This document shows positions 1 to 5,773 of a stretch of DNA of 6,046 nt, one piece after another. Origin of the DNA: an uncultured Lachnospiraceae bacterium (GTDB lineage Bacteria; Bacillota_A; Clostridia; Lachnospirales; Lachnospiraceae); NCBI GenBank assembly GCA_946630765.1, contig CAMOZF010000117.1, positions 1 to 6,046 of the forward strand, given 5' to 3'. The first letter of the stretch is position 1; each line of letters begins with the position of its first letter. Position numbers and translations under genes: made by a program. Below the pieces are notes generated by a model, which was not told the DNA's origin, did no database searches, and worked only from the letters and a program-made list of their open reading frames with translations.

Positions 1-324
1 CGCGTGCATGTGGTCATGGTCGCGCCAGACCGCAATGCCGTGCTCCTTCAAAAGACGCGCTTTTTCTTCAAATACATCATTTTTGAAATCCTCATTCCAT
101 CCCGGCCGGTCATTCGATGTATAGTTGGTCGGCTCATGCACGATGATCAGATTTGCCTGAAGCTCCGCCGCCTTTTTCACAACATTCACCGTAGCGTCCA
201 TTGCGGTCACAATGCCGGTGCATTCGTCTTCCGGACAGCCGCACTTGAATTCGTCGCAGCCTGCATAGCGCATGAACTTCGGATGATAGGCAAGGACTTT
301 ATTGATCACTTCCTGAATCGTCAT
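1..324 (-). CDS. NIF3-family dinuclear metal-centre protein, N-terminal part (runs off left edge)
   Basis: This is the N-terminal 108 residues of a NIF3-like protein; the 3' end lies beyond the left edge. It begins MTIQEVINKVLAYHP, has a Cys-rich stretch with a CGCPEDECTGIV motif at about residues 28-38, an IIVHEP motif at 60-65 and a WRDHDHMHA motif at 100-108. The VHEP and DHDHMH residues are the likely metal ligands of the NIF3 fold, in the variant subfamily that has His-Glu rather than the usual His-His. NIF3 proteins are soluble multimers that bind two metal ions; their biochemical role is poorly defined, and some are labelled GTP cyclohydrolase I type 2 by homology. The start is the ATG at 324, preceded by a modest GAGAG purine tract. 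It follows the CE2-like gene by 87 bases with no clear terminator between, so it is probably the last visible member of the esterase operon. Family assignment is confident; function is not. Confidence 0.85.
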   Translation of the reverse strand, partial: MTIQEVINKVLAYHPKFMRYAGCDEFKCGCPEDECTGIVTAMDATVNVVKKAAELQANLIIVHEPTNYTSNDRPGWNEDFKNDVFEEKARLLKEHGIAVWRDHDHMHA

Positions 325-411
325 AGACTGTCTCTCTTTCTCTTTTTCTTTCAGTTCCACCGCATTTCCCCGGGATCTGTCCAGGCCCCCATTCAACCTG
401 GCGGCGGCTGT

Positions 412-1524
412 TCATGACTGTACGGCTTCTTCGATGTTCCGAATGAAGGATACCAGCTCCTCCGCCATCTTCTCATGGCGGTAAACTGTCGGATGCAGGC
501 AGGCGCCGGCGTCCGGACCGGCCGCCATCATCTTGCCGTATTTCAGCAGGTACAGCCTGGGATCCTCCTGCTGCAGGCGCTCCGCGATCGCGCGGATTTC
601 GTCAAAAAGGTAATAATCCATGCAGCCAAGCGCGCAGATGACCGCCGTGTCCGGGCCGTTCAGGGCACGGATCTTCCGCACGAAGGCCTCGTAGCGCTCG
701 CGGAAATACCGGATTGCCCGCTCGTGGTCCCCGCTCATATAGATCTGCGTCGCGTCGTTCGTACCAAGGTTCAGCACCACGTATTTCGCGGGATTCCCGG
801 AAAAGTCATAGGCTTCGAACCGCTCCGGCACGGATCCCCGAGCTTCCCCGAGCCGTTCCTCAATGATACGGTCGGTATATTCGTAGATTGTCTCCATGGA
901 CGGCAGCCCCTGAAGCGGTGAATCCGGCTGGTTTGATACGCTGATGCCGCTGACCGATATGAAGCGCGGCCGAAGTCCGAGCTTCGCGGCCGCCATCGCG
1001 CCGTGGGTCCGAAGACCGTCCTCCTCCGATGGGACAAATTCATGCATGACCTCATTCGTCGCGTTGCCGAAGCCGCAGGTAATCGAATCGCCGATGAATT
1101 CGATCACCGGGCGGCTGTCCTTTGCGGCCGCTTCGATCTCGCCGTCGCAGCAAAGCGTGCGCAGTCCGAGTTCTCCGCGGAGATTTTCCGTCAGCTTTAC
1201 GATCCGCAGCTCGTGCGTTTCCGGCGACCTGCTTTCAAAAAGCTTCACCTCATGCGCATCTTCGGACACTTCCTGCCGAAGTACTTCCTCGCCGTCCATA
1301 AACACCGCGATCCACGGCCAGTCGGGCGGAGCATTCTCCATCCCGGGAAGCACAATGCCCGGCATCACTGAAAAGTCCGCCGCAAGCGCAGTGCCGGTAA
1401 ACCGGAAGCGCCAGGTCCCGAGCGTGTAATTGCAGTAAAGGACGCCTTCCACGCTGTCAAAATAACTTCTTCCCTCCGTGCGGATCTTCGAACGAAGCTC
1501 CGAAACGGGTATTTTATTCATCAT
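412..1524 (-). CDS. CE2-like SGNH/GDSL-family esterase
   Basis: A 370-residue protein with the two-domain layout of carbohydrate esterase family 2: an N-terminal beta-rich domain (about residues 15-130, with a YCNYTLGTWRFRFTG-type strand) and a C-terminal SGNH hydrolase domain (about 138-365). Block I is EFIGDSITCG with nucleophile Ser147, block III is LNLGTND with Asn256, and block V is the LHPTVYRHEKMA segment with catalytic His344. Block II is probably the glycine in SVSGISVS near residue 193. CE2 enzymes remove acetyl groups from plant polysaccharides and oligosaccharides. No signal peptide is seen, so the enzyme is probably cytoplasmic and acts on imported oligomers (inference). At the usual DxxH position the residue is Cys342, not Asp. 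The frame stays open upstream to 1650, but the ATG at 1524 is chosen because an AGGAG lies 9 bases before it and the longer version would overlap the upstream gene deeply. The second ATG, at 1521, is a possible alternative. Confidence 0.85.
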   Translation of the reverse strand: MMNKIPVSELRSKIRTEGRSYFDSVEGVLYCNYTLGTWRFRFTGTALAADFSVMPGIVLPGMENAPPDWPWIAVFMDGEEVLRQEVSEDAHEVKLFESRSPETHELRIVKLTENLRGELGLRTLCCDGEIEAAAKDSRPVIEFIGDSITCGFGNATNEVMHEFVPSEEDGLRTHGAMAAAKLGLRPRFISVSGISVSNQPDSPLQGLPSMETIYEYTDRIIEERLGEARGSVPERFEAYDFSGNPAKYVVLNLGTNDATQIYMSGDHERAIRYFRERYEAFVRKIRALNGPDTAVICALGCMDYYLFDEIRAIAERLQQEDPRLYLLKYGKMMAAGPDAGACLHPTVYRHEKMAEELVSFIRNIEEAVQS

Positions 1525-1533
1525 ACAACCTTT

Positions 1534-1538
1534 CTCCT
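1534..1538 (-). promoter_or_regulatory. Ribosome binding site setting the CE2-like start
   Basis: On the minus strand AGGAG lies 9 bases before the ATG at 1524 and shares one base with the TGA stop of the preceding hydrolase remnant (1540-1538). Such tight packing suggests coupled translation and argues against the longer open frame that begins at 1650. Confidence 0.75.
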
Positions 1539-2020
1539 CAGAATCCGTACTCTTCGAGCCACTCCGCGCAGAGCTCGCCCCAGTGGGTGACATGCGGAAT
1601 ATCCATCCCGAGGTCGTTATGGCCGTCCGCCATCGCAAGACCATGGACACCTTGTGTGAAAATGTGCAGCTCGTACGGAACGCCTGCGTCCTGCAGCGCC
1701 TTCGCGAGGCACATGCCGTGGCGGCCGTCGTCCGACATCGTCTGCCAGATGAACATCGGCGGCGTGTCGGCTTTCACATTCTTCTCGATTGCGAAATACA
1801 TCCGCTCCTGCAGCGGCGTCTTCTCCGGATCGAAGCCCGGCGCGCCCTCCGGCCAGAGGTATGTCTTCGTGAAGGGTTTCGCAGCCGCCAGCCAGACCTT
1901 CAGGTTGCCCTCGACGTCCAGCGTTCCGTCCGCTTTCCTGTGGTGCGCAATTGGGAAGATCGCGGCGTCATTCCTGATCGCCTGTTCCAGAAGGCGACGA
2001 TTTTCCTCACAAAAGATCAT
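1538..2020 (-). pseudogene. Alpha/beta-hydrolase remnant lacking the nucleophile elbow
   Basis: A 160-residue open frame. Its second half (about residues 82-160) matches the C-terminal end of BD-FAE/acetyl-xylan-esterase-like alpha/beta-hydrolases: VKADTPPMFIWQTMSDD carries the likely acid (Asp97 or Asp98), ELHIFTQGVHGLAM carries the catalytic His126, and a WxxLCAEWL tail closes the fold. These enzymes are normally about 250-300 residues and carry a GxSxG serine and an oxyanion HGG or PGGGY loop; neither is present here. A LWPEGAPG segment at 55-62 looks like the typical N-terminus of this family, so an internal in-frame deletion of roughly 130-150 residues near residue 80 is plausible. Residues 1-50 are not recognised. 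The frame is intact, with an ATG and a ribosome binding site, so a product may be made, but it should not be catalytically active by the normal mechanism. It lies between two intact esterase genes with gaps of 16 and 13 bases. It could instead be a small non-catalytic protein. Confidence 0.65.
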
Positions 2021-2027
2021 GCGTTTA

Positions 2028-2033
2028 CCCCCC
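2028..2033 (-). promoter_or_regulatory. G-rich ribosome binding site of the hydrolase remnant
   Basis: On the minus strand a run of six G follows an A, 7 bases before the ATG at 2020 and just after the TGA stop of the PHB-depolymerase-like gene (2039-2037). It resembles AGGAGG with one substitution and supports translation of the short remnant from this ATG rather than read-through from upstream. Confidence 0.55.
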
Positions 2034-2036
2034 TGA

Positions 2037-3260
2037 TCAAGCGGTATAAATACTCTCGAAGGTCTCGCGGTTTCTCGAGAAATGGGAGAAGAATTCGAAT
2101 GCCTGATAACTCATTTCCGGGGTCGGCCAGTGCGGCATGTTCATCGTCCCCATGAGGCGCGTCCTGACGACGCCGTCTTCAGACGGGAAGGACGCGATGT
2201 GATGCACAAGGCCCTGACGCTCCACCTTTTCGCCGCAGCCCTCCTCAAGCGGGATGCCAAGCACCGCCTCGGTTTCCGATACATCCGTGCGGTCCTTCAT
2301 TGCCATAACCTCCGAAAGCGCGACTTCCCTGCCGTGATTGACGCGGATCCAGGAATTCAGGCCGTCGACAAGGTCCTGCGGCCCGCCGTCTCTGCCGAGG
2401 AAGCCCGTGTAATTATAGAAGGGGAAGCGGAAGCCGTCGAGCGCTCCGTAAATATTCATTACCGGCATATAGGTGCCAAGCCCGATCGCGCGCGGCACTC
2501 CGTCAAAAGGCTCCTGCGGCTCCGGTCCGATCGCTTCCCCGCAGTAGGCGTTGTCGATCGGCGCGCCGCACGGCGCAACTGCCGCGAAGATGTCGGGGCG
2601 CTTGTTTCCGAGCATGTTCGACATAAAACCGCCGTAGGAGAAGCCGCAGGCATAGATGCGCTCACGGTCAACAGGATAGAGCTCTTCCGCCTTCTTCAGG
2701 ATCTCCTCGATCACGCTGTCAATCTCGATCGAAGGCACAATGACGATCCATTCGCGCTTCGCCGCCTCCTGAACCCAGCCCCAGCCGTCAATAATCGAGA
2801 TCGGATTAAAGCCGCCATGCAGGACTACGACACAGGGATACTTCCTGCCAGCGTTTTCCGGACGGAACGCGGAAACCGGAACAAAAGAATTCCAGCGCTT
2901 CGCAAGGTTCTGCGGAGCATCAAACGGAGTCGGATCATAGACATAGCCCGTGTCTTTCCCGTACTCGGACCAGCTCATCGGATCATTTTCGCCGTGGAAT
3001 TCCTTAACCATCCCAAGCTTTGCCCAGTAGGCCAGGACCTCCGGGGAGTGATCATCCCGGCTCATCGTCACAGGCTCCATCATCTTTCCGACGACTTCGA
3101 TATATCCGCCGTCCTTTAAGGCCTGCAGATCAACTTTATCATTAAATGTGGTATAGAGATCACGGATACGGTCAATCCGGCCCTTTCCGTCGGTCATTAC
3201 AAACTGTCTGTCCAGGATCAGATCCAGCGGATCGATCTTCGGCATTTCACGTCGCGGCAT
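2037..3260 (-). CDS. PHB-depolymerase-like alpha/beta-hydrolase (esterase)
   Basis: A 407-residue alpha/beta-hydrolase. The first 120 or so residues form an N-terminal region without a motif I recognise. The core begins with PCVVVLHGG (about 142-150), which supplies the oxyanion loop, and continues to the nucleophile elbow GFSYGG with Ser208 followed by FMSNML, the pattern of the PHB-depolymerase/LpqC-like esterases. The probable acid is Asp275 in NIYGALDGF and the probable His is His377 in MNMPHWPTP, leaving about 100 residues between them that could form a lid. The family hydrolyses esters ranging from polyhydroxyalkanoates to feruloyl or acetyl groups. In this setting a small carbohydrate-linked ester is more likely than PHB (inference). 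There is no signal peptide. The ATG at 3260 has a perfect AGGAGG 7 bases upstream, better placed than the next in-frame ATG five codons later. It lies 20 bases after the serine hydrolase gene, consistent with an operon. Confidence 0.8.
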   Translation of the reverse strand: MPRREMPKIDPLDLILDRQFVMTDGKGRIDRIRDLYTTFNDKVDLQALKDGGYIEVVGKMMEPVTMSRDDHSPEVLAYWAKLGMVKEFHGENDPMSWSEYGKDTGYVYDPTPFDAPQNLAKRWNSFVPVSAFRPENAGRKYPCVVVLHGGFNPISIIDGWGWVQEAAKREWIVIVPSIEIDSVIEEILKKAEELYPVDRERIYACGFSYGGFMSNMLGNKRPDIFAAVAPCGAPIDNAYCGEAIGPEPQEPFDGVPRAIGLGTYMPVMNIYGALDGFRFPFYNYTGFLGRDGGPQDLVDGLNSWIRVNHGREVALSEVMAMKDRTDVSETEAVLGIPLEEGCGEKVERQGLVHHIASFPSEDGVVRTRLMGTMNMPHWPTPEMSYQAFEFFSHFSRNRETFESIYTA

Positions 3261-3267
3261 TATATTT

Positions 3268-3273
3268 CCTCCT
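3268..3273 (-). promoter_or_regulatory. Consensus ribosome binding site of the PHB-depolymerase-like gene
   Basis: A perfect AGGAGG on the minus strand, 7 bases before the ATG at 3260. It fixes this start over the internal ATG at codon 6 and fills most of the 20-base gap after the upstream stop codon. Confidence 0.85.
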
Positions 3274-3280
3274 CTTTCTT

Positions 3281-4786
3281 TCAGTTCAGTTTTCTGAGAA
3301 CTGTCGTCTCTTTTCTTCCTCTTGCAAAGACATGGTCGCTGTACGATTCGATTACCAGCCCGTCTCCGGTAAATTTCAGGTCATAATACTGCTCGTTGCA
3401 GGTCTCAACCATCCTGAATGTCAGGCGAAGGAGATCGTCCTCCTTCCAGGCAGCGCTCGCAAGCGCGATCGACGCGAGACCGTCAACGGCATTCTCCTTC
3501 CGGCTGCCGTCCATCGCCGCAATGACCTGTTTCTCTTCTTCCTTCGCGTTTATGATATCGAGTATAAGCCCGTGCGGGTCAAAGCGGACGGCGAGTGTTC
3601 TGACACCGTCATCCTTCGGATCCGGGACAAAGGGATTCGACTGTCTGAACGCCAGATATCCTTCTGTCACCTCATATTTTCCCTGCACGATCTCCTGCTT
3701 CGGGGAAATCCGCGAACGTTCAGGCCGCGGCAGCGCAAGCATCGACATGCGGCGCTTAAGATGCGCGGAAGCTTCCGTATTCTCCGGAAGCGCACCCTGG
3801 TCCGGCGCGGGAAGGCTTCTGTACCATTCCCAGATCGTATCCAGCGCCTTCTGCGGCATTTCGCCGCCGGTCGATCCGGAAGCGTTCTCTGTGATCGCCA
3901 GAATCATATTATACTTCGGGAAGACGATCGTGAACTGACCCATCGCTCCGTCCGCGCGGTATACGCCCTCCGGACGGCACATCCAAATCTGGAAGCCGTA
4001 GCCGACAAAATTGTCCTCGGCAGGCGGATTCACGGCGCGCTCTGTGGCGGATTCGTTCTGAAGCGTAGTCGCAAGGCGTACATATTCCTCCGAAAGGATC
4101 CGTTCGCCCTCCCATACGCCGCCGTCAAGGTACAGCTTCATCAGCCGCAGATTATCCTCGGTCGTCGCAAAAAGTCCGCCGCCGCCCATTTCCATGCCGT
4201 CCTCCATGCAGATGCACTTAAGGTTTCCGGCATCTATCCCGATCTTATCAAAAAGCCGCGGCTTCAGATAATCGATCAGGCCAAGCCCGGTTTTCTCGCG
4301 CACCATTGCGCCAAGAAGCGTCGAGCCGGTTGAATTGTACATGAATGCCGTGCCGGGTCTGTGCACAACCGGGGTCGCGAGGAACTGATCGATCCAGTCC
4401 GCACCGCCCATCGGCATTGTTTCCATACCGCAGCCCATGCAGAGGACGTCTCTCACCGTGAGAAGCTTCAGATTCTCCGAAGGGTTCGCCGGCGCGCGGT
4501 CTGGAAAAATGTCGATCACGCGCTCATTAAGACTTAGGATGCCCTCGGTGACAGCGATGCCGACCGCCGTCGCGGCGTAGGTTTTTGTATGGGACTGCAG
4601 GCCGTGAATGAGGCCCGGGGCGTAGGGCGCCCACCAGCCCTCCGCGAGAACCTTTGAATTCCGCATGATCATCAGCCCGTGCGGCTCGGTCCAGCCTTCC
4701 TCCAGGCGGTCAAGAAGCCATTCGACGGATCCGGACGGAATACCGGCGGACTCCGGCGTGCAGCGTTCAAATTCTTTCCGTATCAT
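3281..4786 (-). CDS. Class C beta-lactamase-fold serine hydrolase
   Basis: A 501-residue protein of the beta-lactamase/transpeptidase-like superfamily (Pfam Beta-lactamase group). The SxxK motif is SHTK with nucleophile Ser65 and Lys68. The second motif is the FMYNSTGS segment with Tyr150. The third, normally KTG or HxG, appears as the degenerate GAMGQF near residues 280-285. The catalytic domain occupies about residues 10-325. A C-terminal region of roughly 165 residues follows, apparently beta-rich, of the kind attached to many clostridial serine hydrolases. Members act as family VIII carboxylesterases, D-amino-peptidases or amidases; true beta-lactam resistance is not indicated. There is no signal peptide, unlike penicillin-binding proteins, so a cytoplasmic esterase is the better guess in this esterase cluster. 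The frame is open up to 4846, but the ATG at 4786 is chosen because GAGGAG lies 6 bases before it and the longer form would overlap the upstream gene. Gaps are 20 bases on both sides. Confidence 0.85.
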   Translation of the reverse strand: MIRKEFERCTPESAGIPSGSVEWLLDRLEEGWTEPHGLMIMRNSKVLAEGWWAPYAPGLIHGLQSHTKTYAATAVGIAVTEGILSLNERVIDIFPDRAPANPSENLKLLTVRDVLCMGCGMETMPMGGADWIDQFLATPVVHRPGTAFMYNSTGSTLLGAMVREKTGLGLIDYLKPRLFDKIGIDAGNLKCICMEDGMEMGGGGLFATTEDNLRLMKLYLDGGVWEGERILSEEYVRLATTLQNESATERAVNPPAEDNFVGYGFQIWMCRPEGVYRADGAMGQFTIVFPKYNMILAITENASGSTGGEMPQKALDTIWEWYRSLPAPDQGALPENTEASAHLKRRMSMLALPRPERSRISPKQEIVQGKYEVTEGYLAFRQSNPFVPDPKDDGVRTLAVRFDPHGLILDIINAKEEEKQVIAAMDGSRKENAVDGLASIALASAAWKEDDLLRLTFRMVETCNEQYYDLKFTGDGLVIESYSDHVFARGRKETTVLRKLN

Positions 4787-4792
4787 TTTTTG

Positions 4793-4798
4793 CTCCTC
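4793..4798 (-). promoter_or_regulatory. Ribosome binding site setting the serine hydrolase start
   Basis: GAGGAG on the minus strand, 6 bases before the ATG at 4786 and inside the 20-base gap after the CE1-like gene. It decides against the upstream in-frame start at 4846, which would add 20 residues of no family similarity. Confidence 0.8.
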
Positions 4799-4806
4799 GT
4801 CCTGTC

Positions 4807-5616
4807 TCACTGCTTCTCTTCGGCTGATTCGCCCGGAAGCGCCCACTCAAATGCCGGAACCAGGCAGGAATTCCAGAATTTCCAGTTATGTATGCCCGGA
4901 GTTACGTGATATCTGTGCGGCACGCCCTGCCCGGTGAGGAAGCGGTCAAAGGCGTTATTGGCCTCGATCAGAAAATCCTCCGAGCCGCAGGCCATGAAAA
5001 TCTCCGGAAGGGCTTTTCCTTCGGCAAGGCGTTTCTTCACAAGGACTTCAGGACTGTGGTCGGTTTCCGCCGCCTTCGAGAGATCGCCGAATACGTTCTC
5101 ATAATATGCGCGGTTTGCTATCGGATTGTCATCGGTCATCTCTGCGAGCCCGTTCACGATCAGCGCGCTTGACAGCGCGATAACCCTGCCGTAGCGTTCA
5201 AACATCAGGCCGGTGTGCAGCGCGCCGAAGCCGCCCATCGAAAAACCGCCGATGATGCAGTTTTCACGGCTCGTATCCAGGCCGAATGCCCGTCCGGCGT
5301 AGCTCAGAAGCTCCTCGCCGACAAACTGCGCGTACTTCTCGCCTGTGCTTTCCTTATCGACGTAGAAACTGTTGCGGCCGTTCGGCATCAGAACCGCAAG
5401 ATTATACTCGCCCGCGAGCTCCCGGATCGGAGACCCGGTAATCCAGTCCGAAGCATTGCCGCTGTAGCCGTGCAGAAGCACAAGGACCTTCGGCGCCCGG
5501 CTGTAATGCGGATTCTGGCCTGCCATAAAAGGCGGGACATCATTCGGAAGAACCGCCCAGAAATCAGTCTGGCCGGAAAGTGCCTGGGAATAATAATCAA
5601 CATGGAAAAGTGCCAT
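4807..5616 (-). CDS. Esterase D / CE1-like alpha/beta-hydrolase (probable acetyl- or feruloyl-esterase)
   Basis: A 269-residue protein of the esterase-D family (Pfam Esterase), which includes S-formylglutathione hydrolases, CE1 acetyl-xylan esterases and feruloyl esterases. VLVLLHGYSG (about 44-53) gives the oxyanion loop, IIGGFSMGGFGA (121-132) holds the nucleophile Ser126, CGSEDFL (210-216) holds the acid Asp214, and PGIHNWKFW (240-248) holds His243. The triad is therefore complete, and the length is typical of the family. No signal peptide is seen, so it should act in the cytoplasm on imported small esters (inference). The frame also allows a TTG at 5622, but the ATG at 5616 is preferred because GGAGG lies 9 bases before it and only 3 before the TTG. 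It is the first gene after the terminator and a TATAAT box, so it probably leads the operon that continues to the left edge. The exact ester substrate cannot be told. Confidence 0.88.
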   Translation of the reverse strand: MALFHVDYYSQALSGQTDFWAVLPNDVPPFMAGQNPHYSRAPKVLVLLHGYSGNASDWITGSPIRELAGEYNLAVLMPNGRNSFYVDKESTGEKYAQFVGEELLSYAGRAFGLDTSRENCIIGGFSMGGFGALHTGLMFERYGRVIALSSALIVNGLAEMTDDNPIANRAYYENVFGDLSKAAETDHSPEVLVKKRLAEGKALPEIFMACGSEDFLIEANNAFDRFLTGQGVPHRYHVTPGIHNWKFWNSCLVPAFEWALPGESAEEKQ

Positions 5617-5625
5617 TCTCAAATA

Positions 5626-5630
5626 CCTCC
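5626..5630 (-). promoter_or_regulatory. Ribosome binding site of the first operon gene
   Basis: GGAGG on the minus strand, 9 bases before the ATG at 5616 and 3 bases before a TTG at 5622. The spacing favours the ATG. Confidence 0.75.
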
Positions 5631-5647
5631 GTTACAAAGCTATATTC

Positions 5648-5653
5648 ATTATA
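5648..5653 (-). promoter_or_regulatory. Probable -10 box of the esterase operon promoter
   Basis: A perfect TATAAT on the minus strand, which would place the transcription start near 5641 and give a leader of about 25 bases before the ATG at 5616. No good TTGACA lies 16-19 bases upstream (that stretch reads AAGAAG/AAAGAA), and there is no extended -10 TG. If real, the promoter may need an activator. A small palindrome, CGGGTTCCCG, sits at 5660-5669 in the spacer. Its position after the terminator and ahead of the first gene supports the call. Confidence 0.5.
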
Positions 5654-5707
5654 CTCTTCCGGGTTCCCGCCTTCTTTCAGAAATGTACACGACACTTGCA
5701 AAATTCT

Positions 5708-5771
5708 GATAAAAGGGGACAGGCTGAACGGATCGCATTAATGCAATCCGTTCAGCCCGTCCCTTTTTATC
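5708..5771 (-). terminator. Long hairpin, probable rho-independent terminator
   Basis: A near-perfect inverted repeat with arms about 5708-5738 and 5741-5771, centred between 5739 and 5740. It follows the stop codon of the right-edge hydrolase (5776-5774) almost at once. The stem is close to 30 bp. Read as minus-strand RNA it holds two G-U pairs and one mismatch; read as plus-strand RNA it has two mismatches and one G-U, so it suits the minus strand slightly better. The A/T-rich ends give a short U tract (UUUU) at the 3' side in either direction, so it could also act bidirectionally. It separates the right-edge gene from the operon that begins at 5616. Confidence 0.8.
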
Positions 5772-5773
5772 TT

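Noticed and set aside
325..411. Possible terminator between the CE2-like and NIF3 genes
   Set aside because: Only a weak 5-bp inverted repeat (CCAGG/CCTGG, 11-base loop) is present, without a following U tract on the minus strand.
4..417. A plus-strand open frame covering the left end
   Set aside because: The opposite strand encodes an unmistakable NIF3 N-terminus; the plus-strand translation has no family resemblance.
1525..1650. N-terminal extension of the CE2-like protein from a start at 1650
   Set aside because: The added 42 residues overlap the hydrolase remnant in another frame and resemble no esterase; the ATG at 1524 has a well-spaced AGGAG.
2082..3119. A long open frame on the plus strand opposite the PHB-depolymerase-like gene
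   Set aside because: Its translation is rich in Arg, His and Ala with no recognisable motif, and the minus-strand frame has a complete catalytic Ser motif and a consensus ribosome binding site. It is a by-product of codon bias.
3146..4333. A 395-codon open frame on the plus strand opposite the serine hydrolase
   Set aside because: Low-complexity basic translation, no family features, and it straddles the gap between two well-supported minus-strand genes.
3281..4786. A beta-lactam resistance gene
   Set aside because: The SxxK and Tyr motifs fit the broad class C fold, but there is no signal peptide, the KTG motif is absent, a long C-terminal region is present and the neighbours are esterases. 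A carboxylesterase or peptidase role is more likely.
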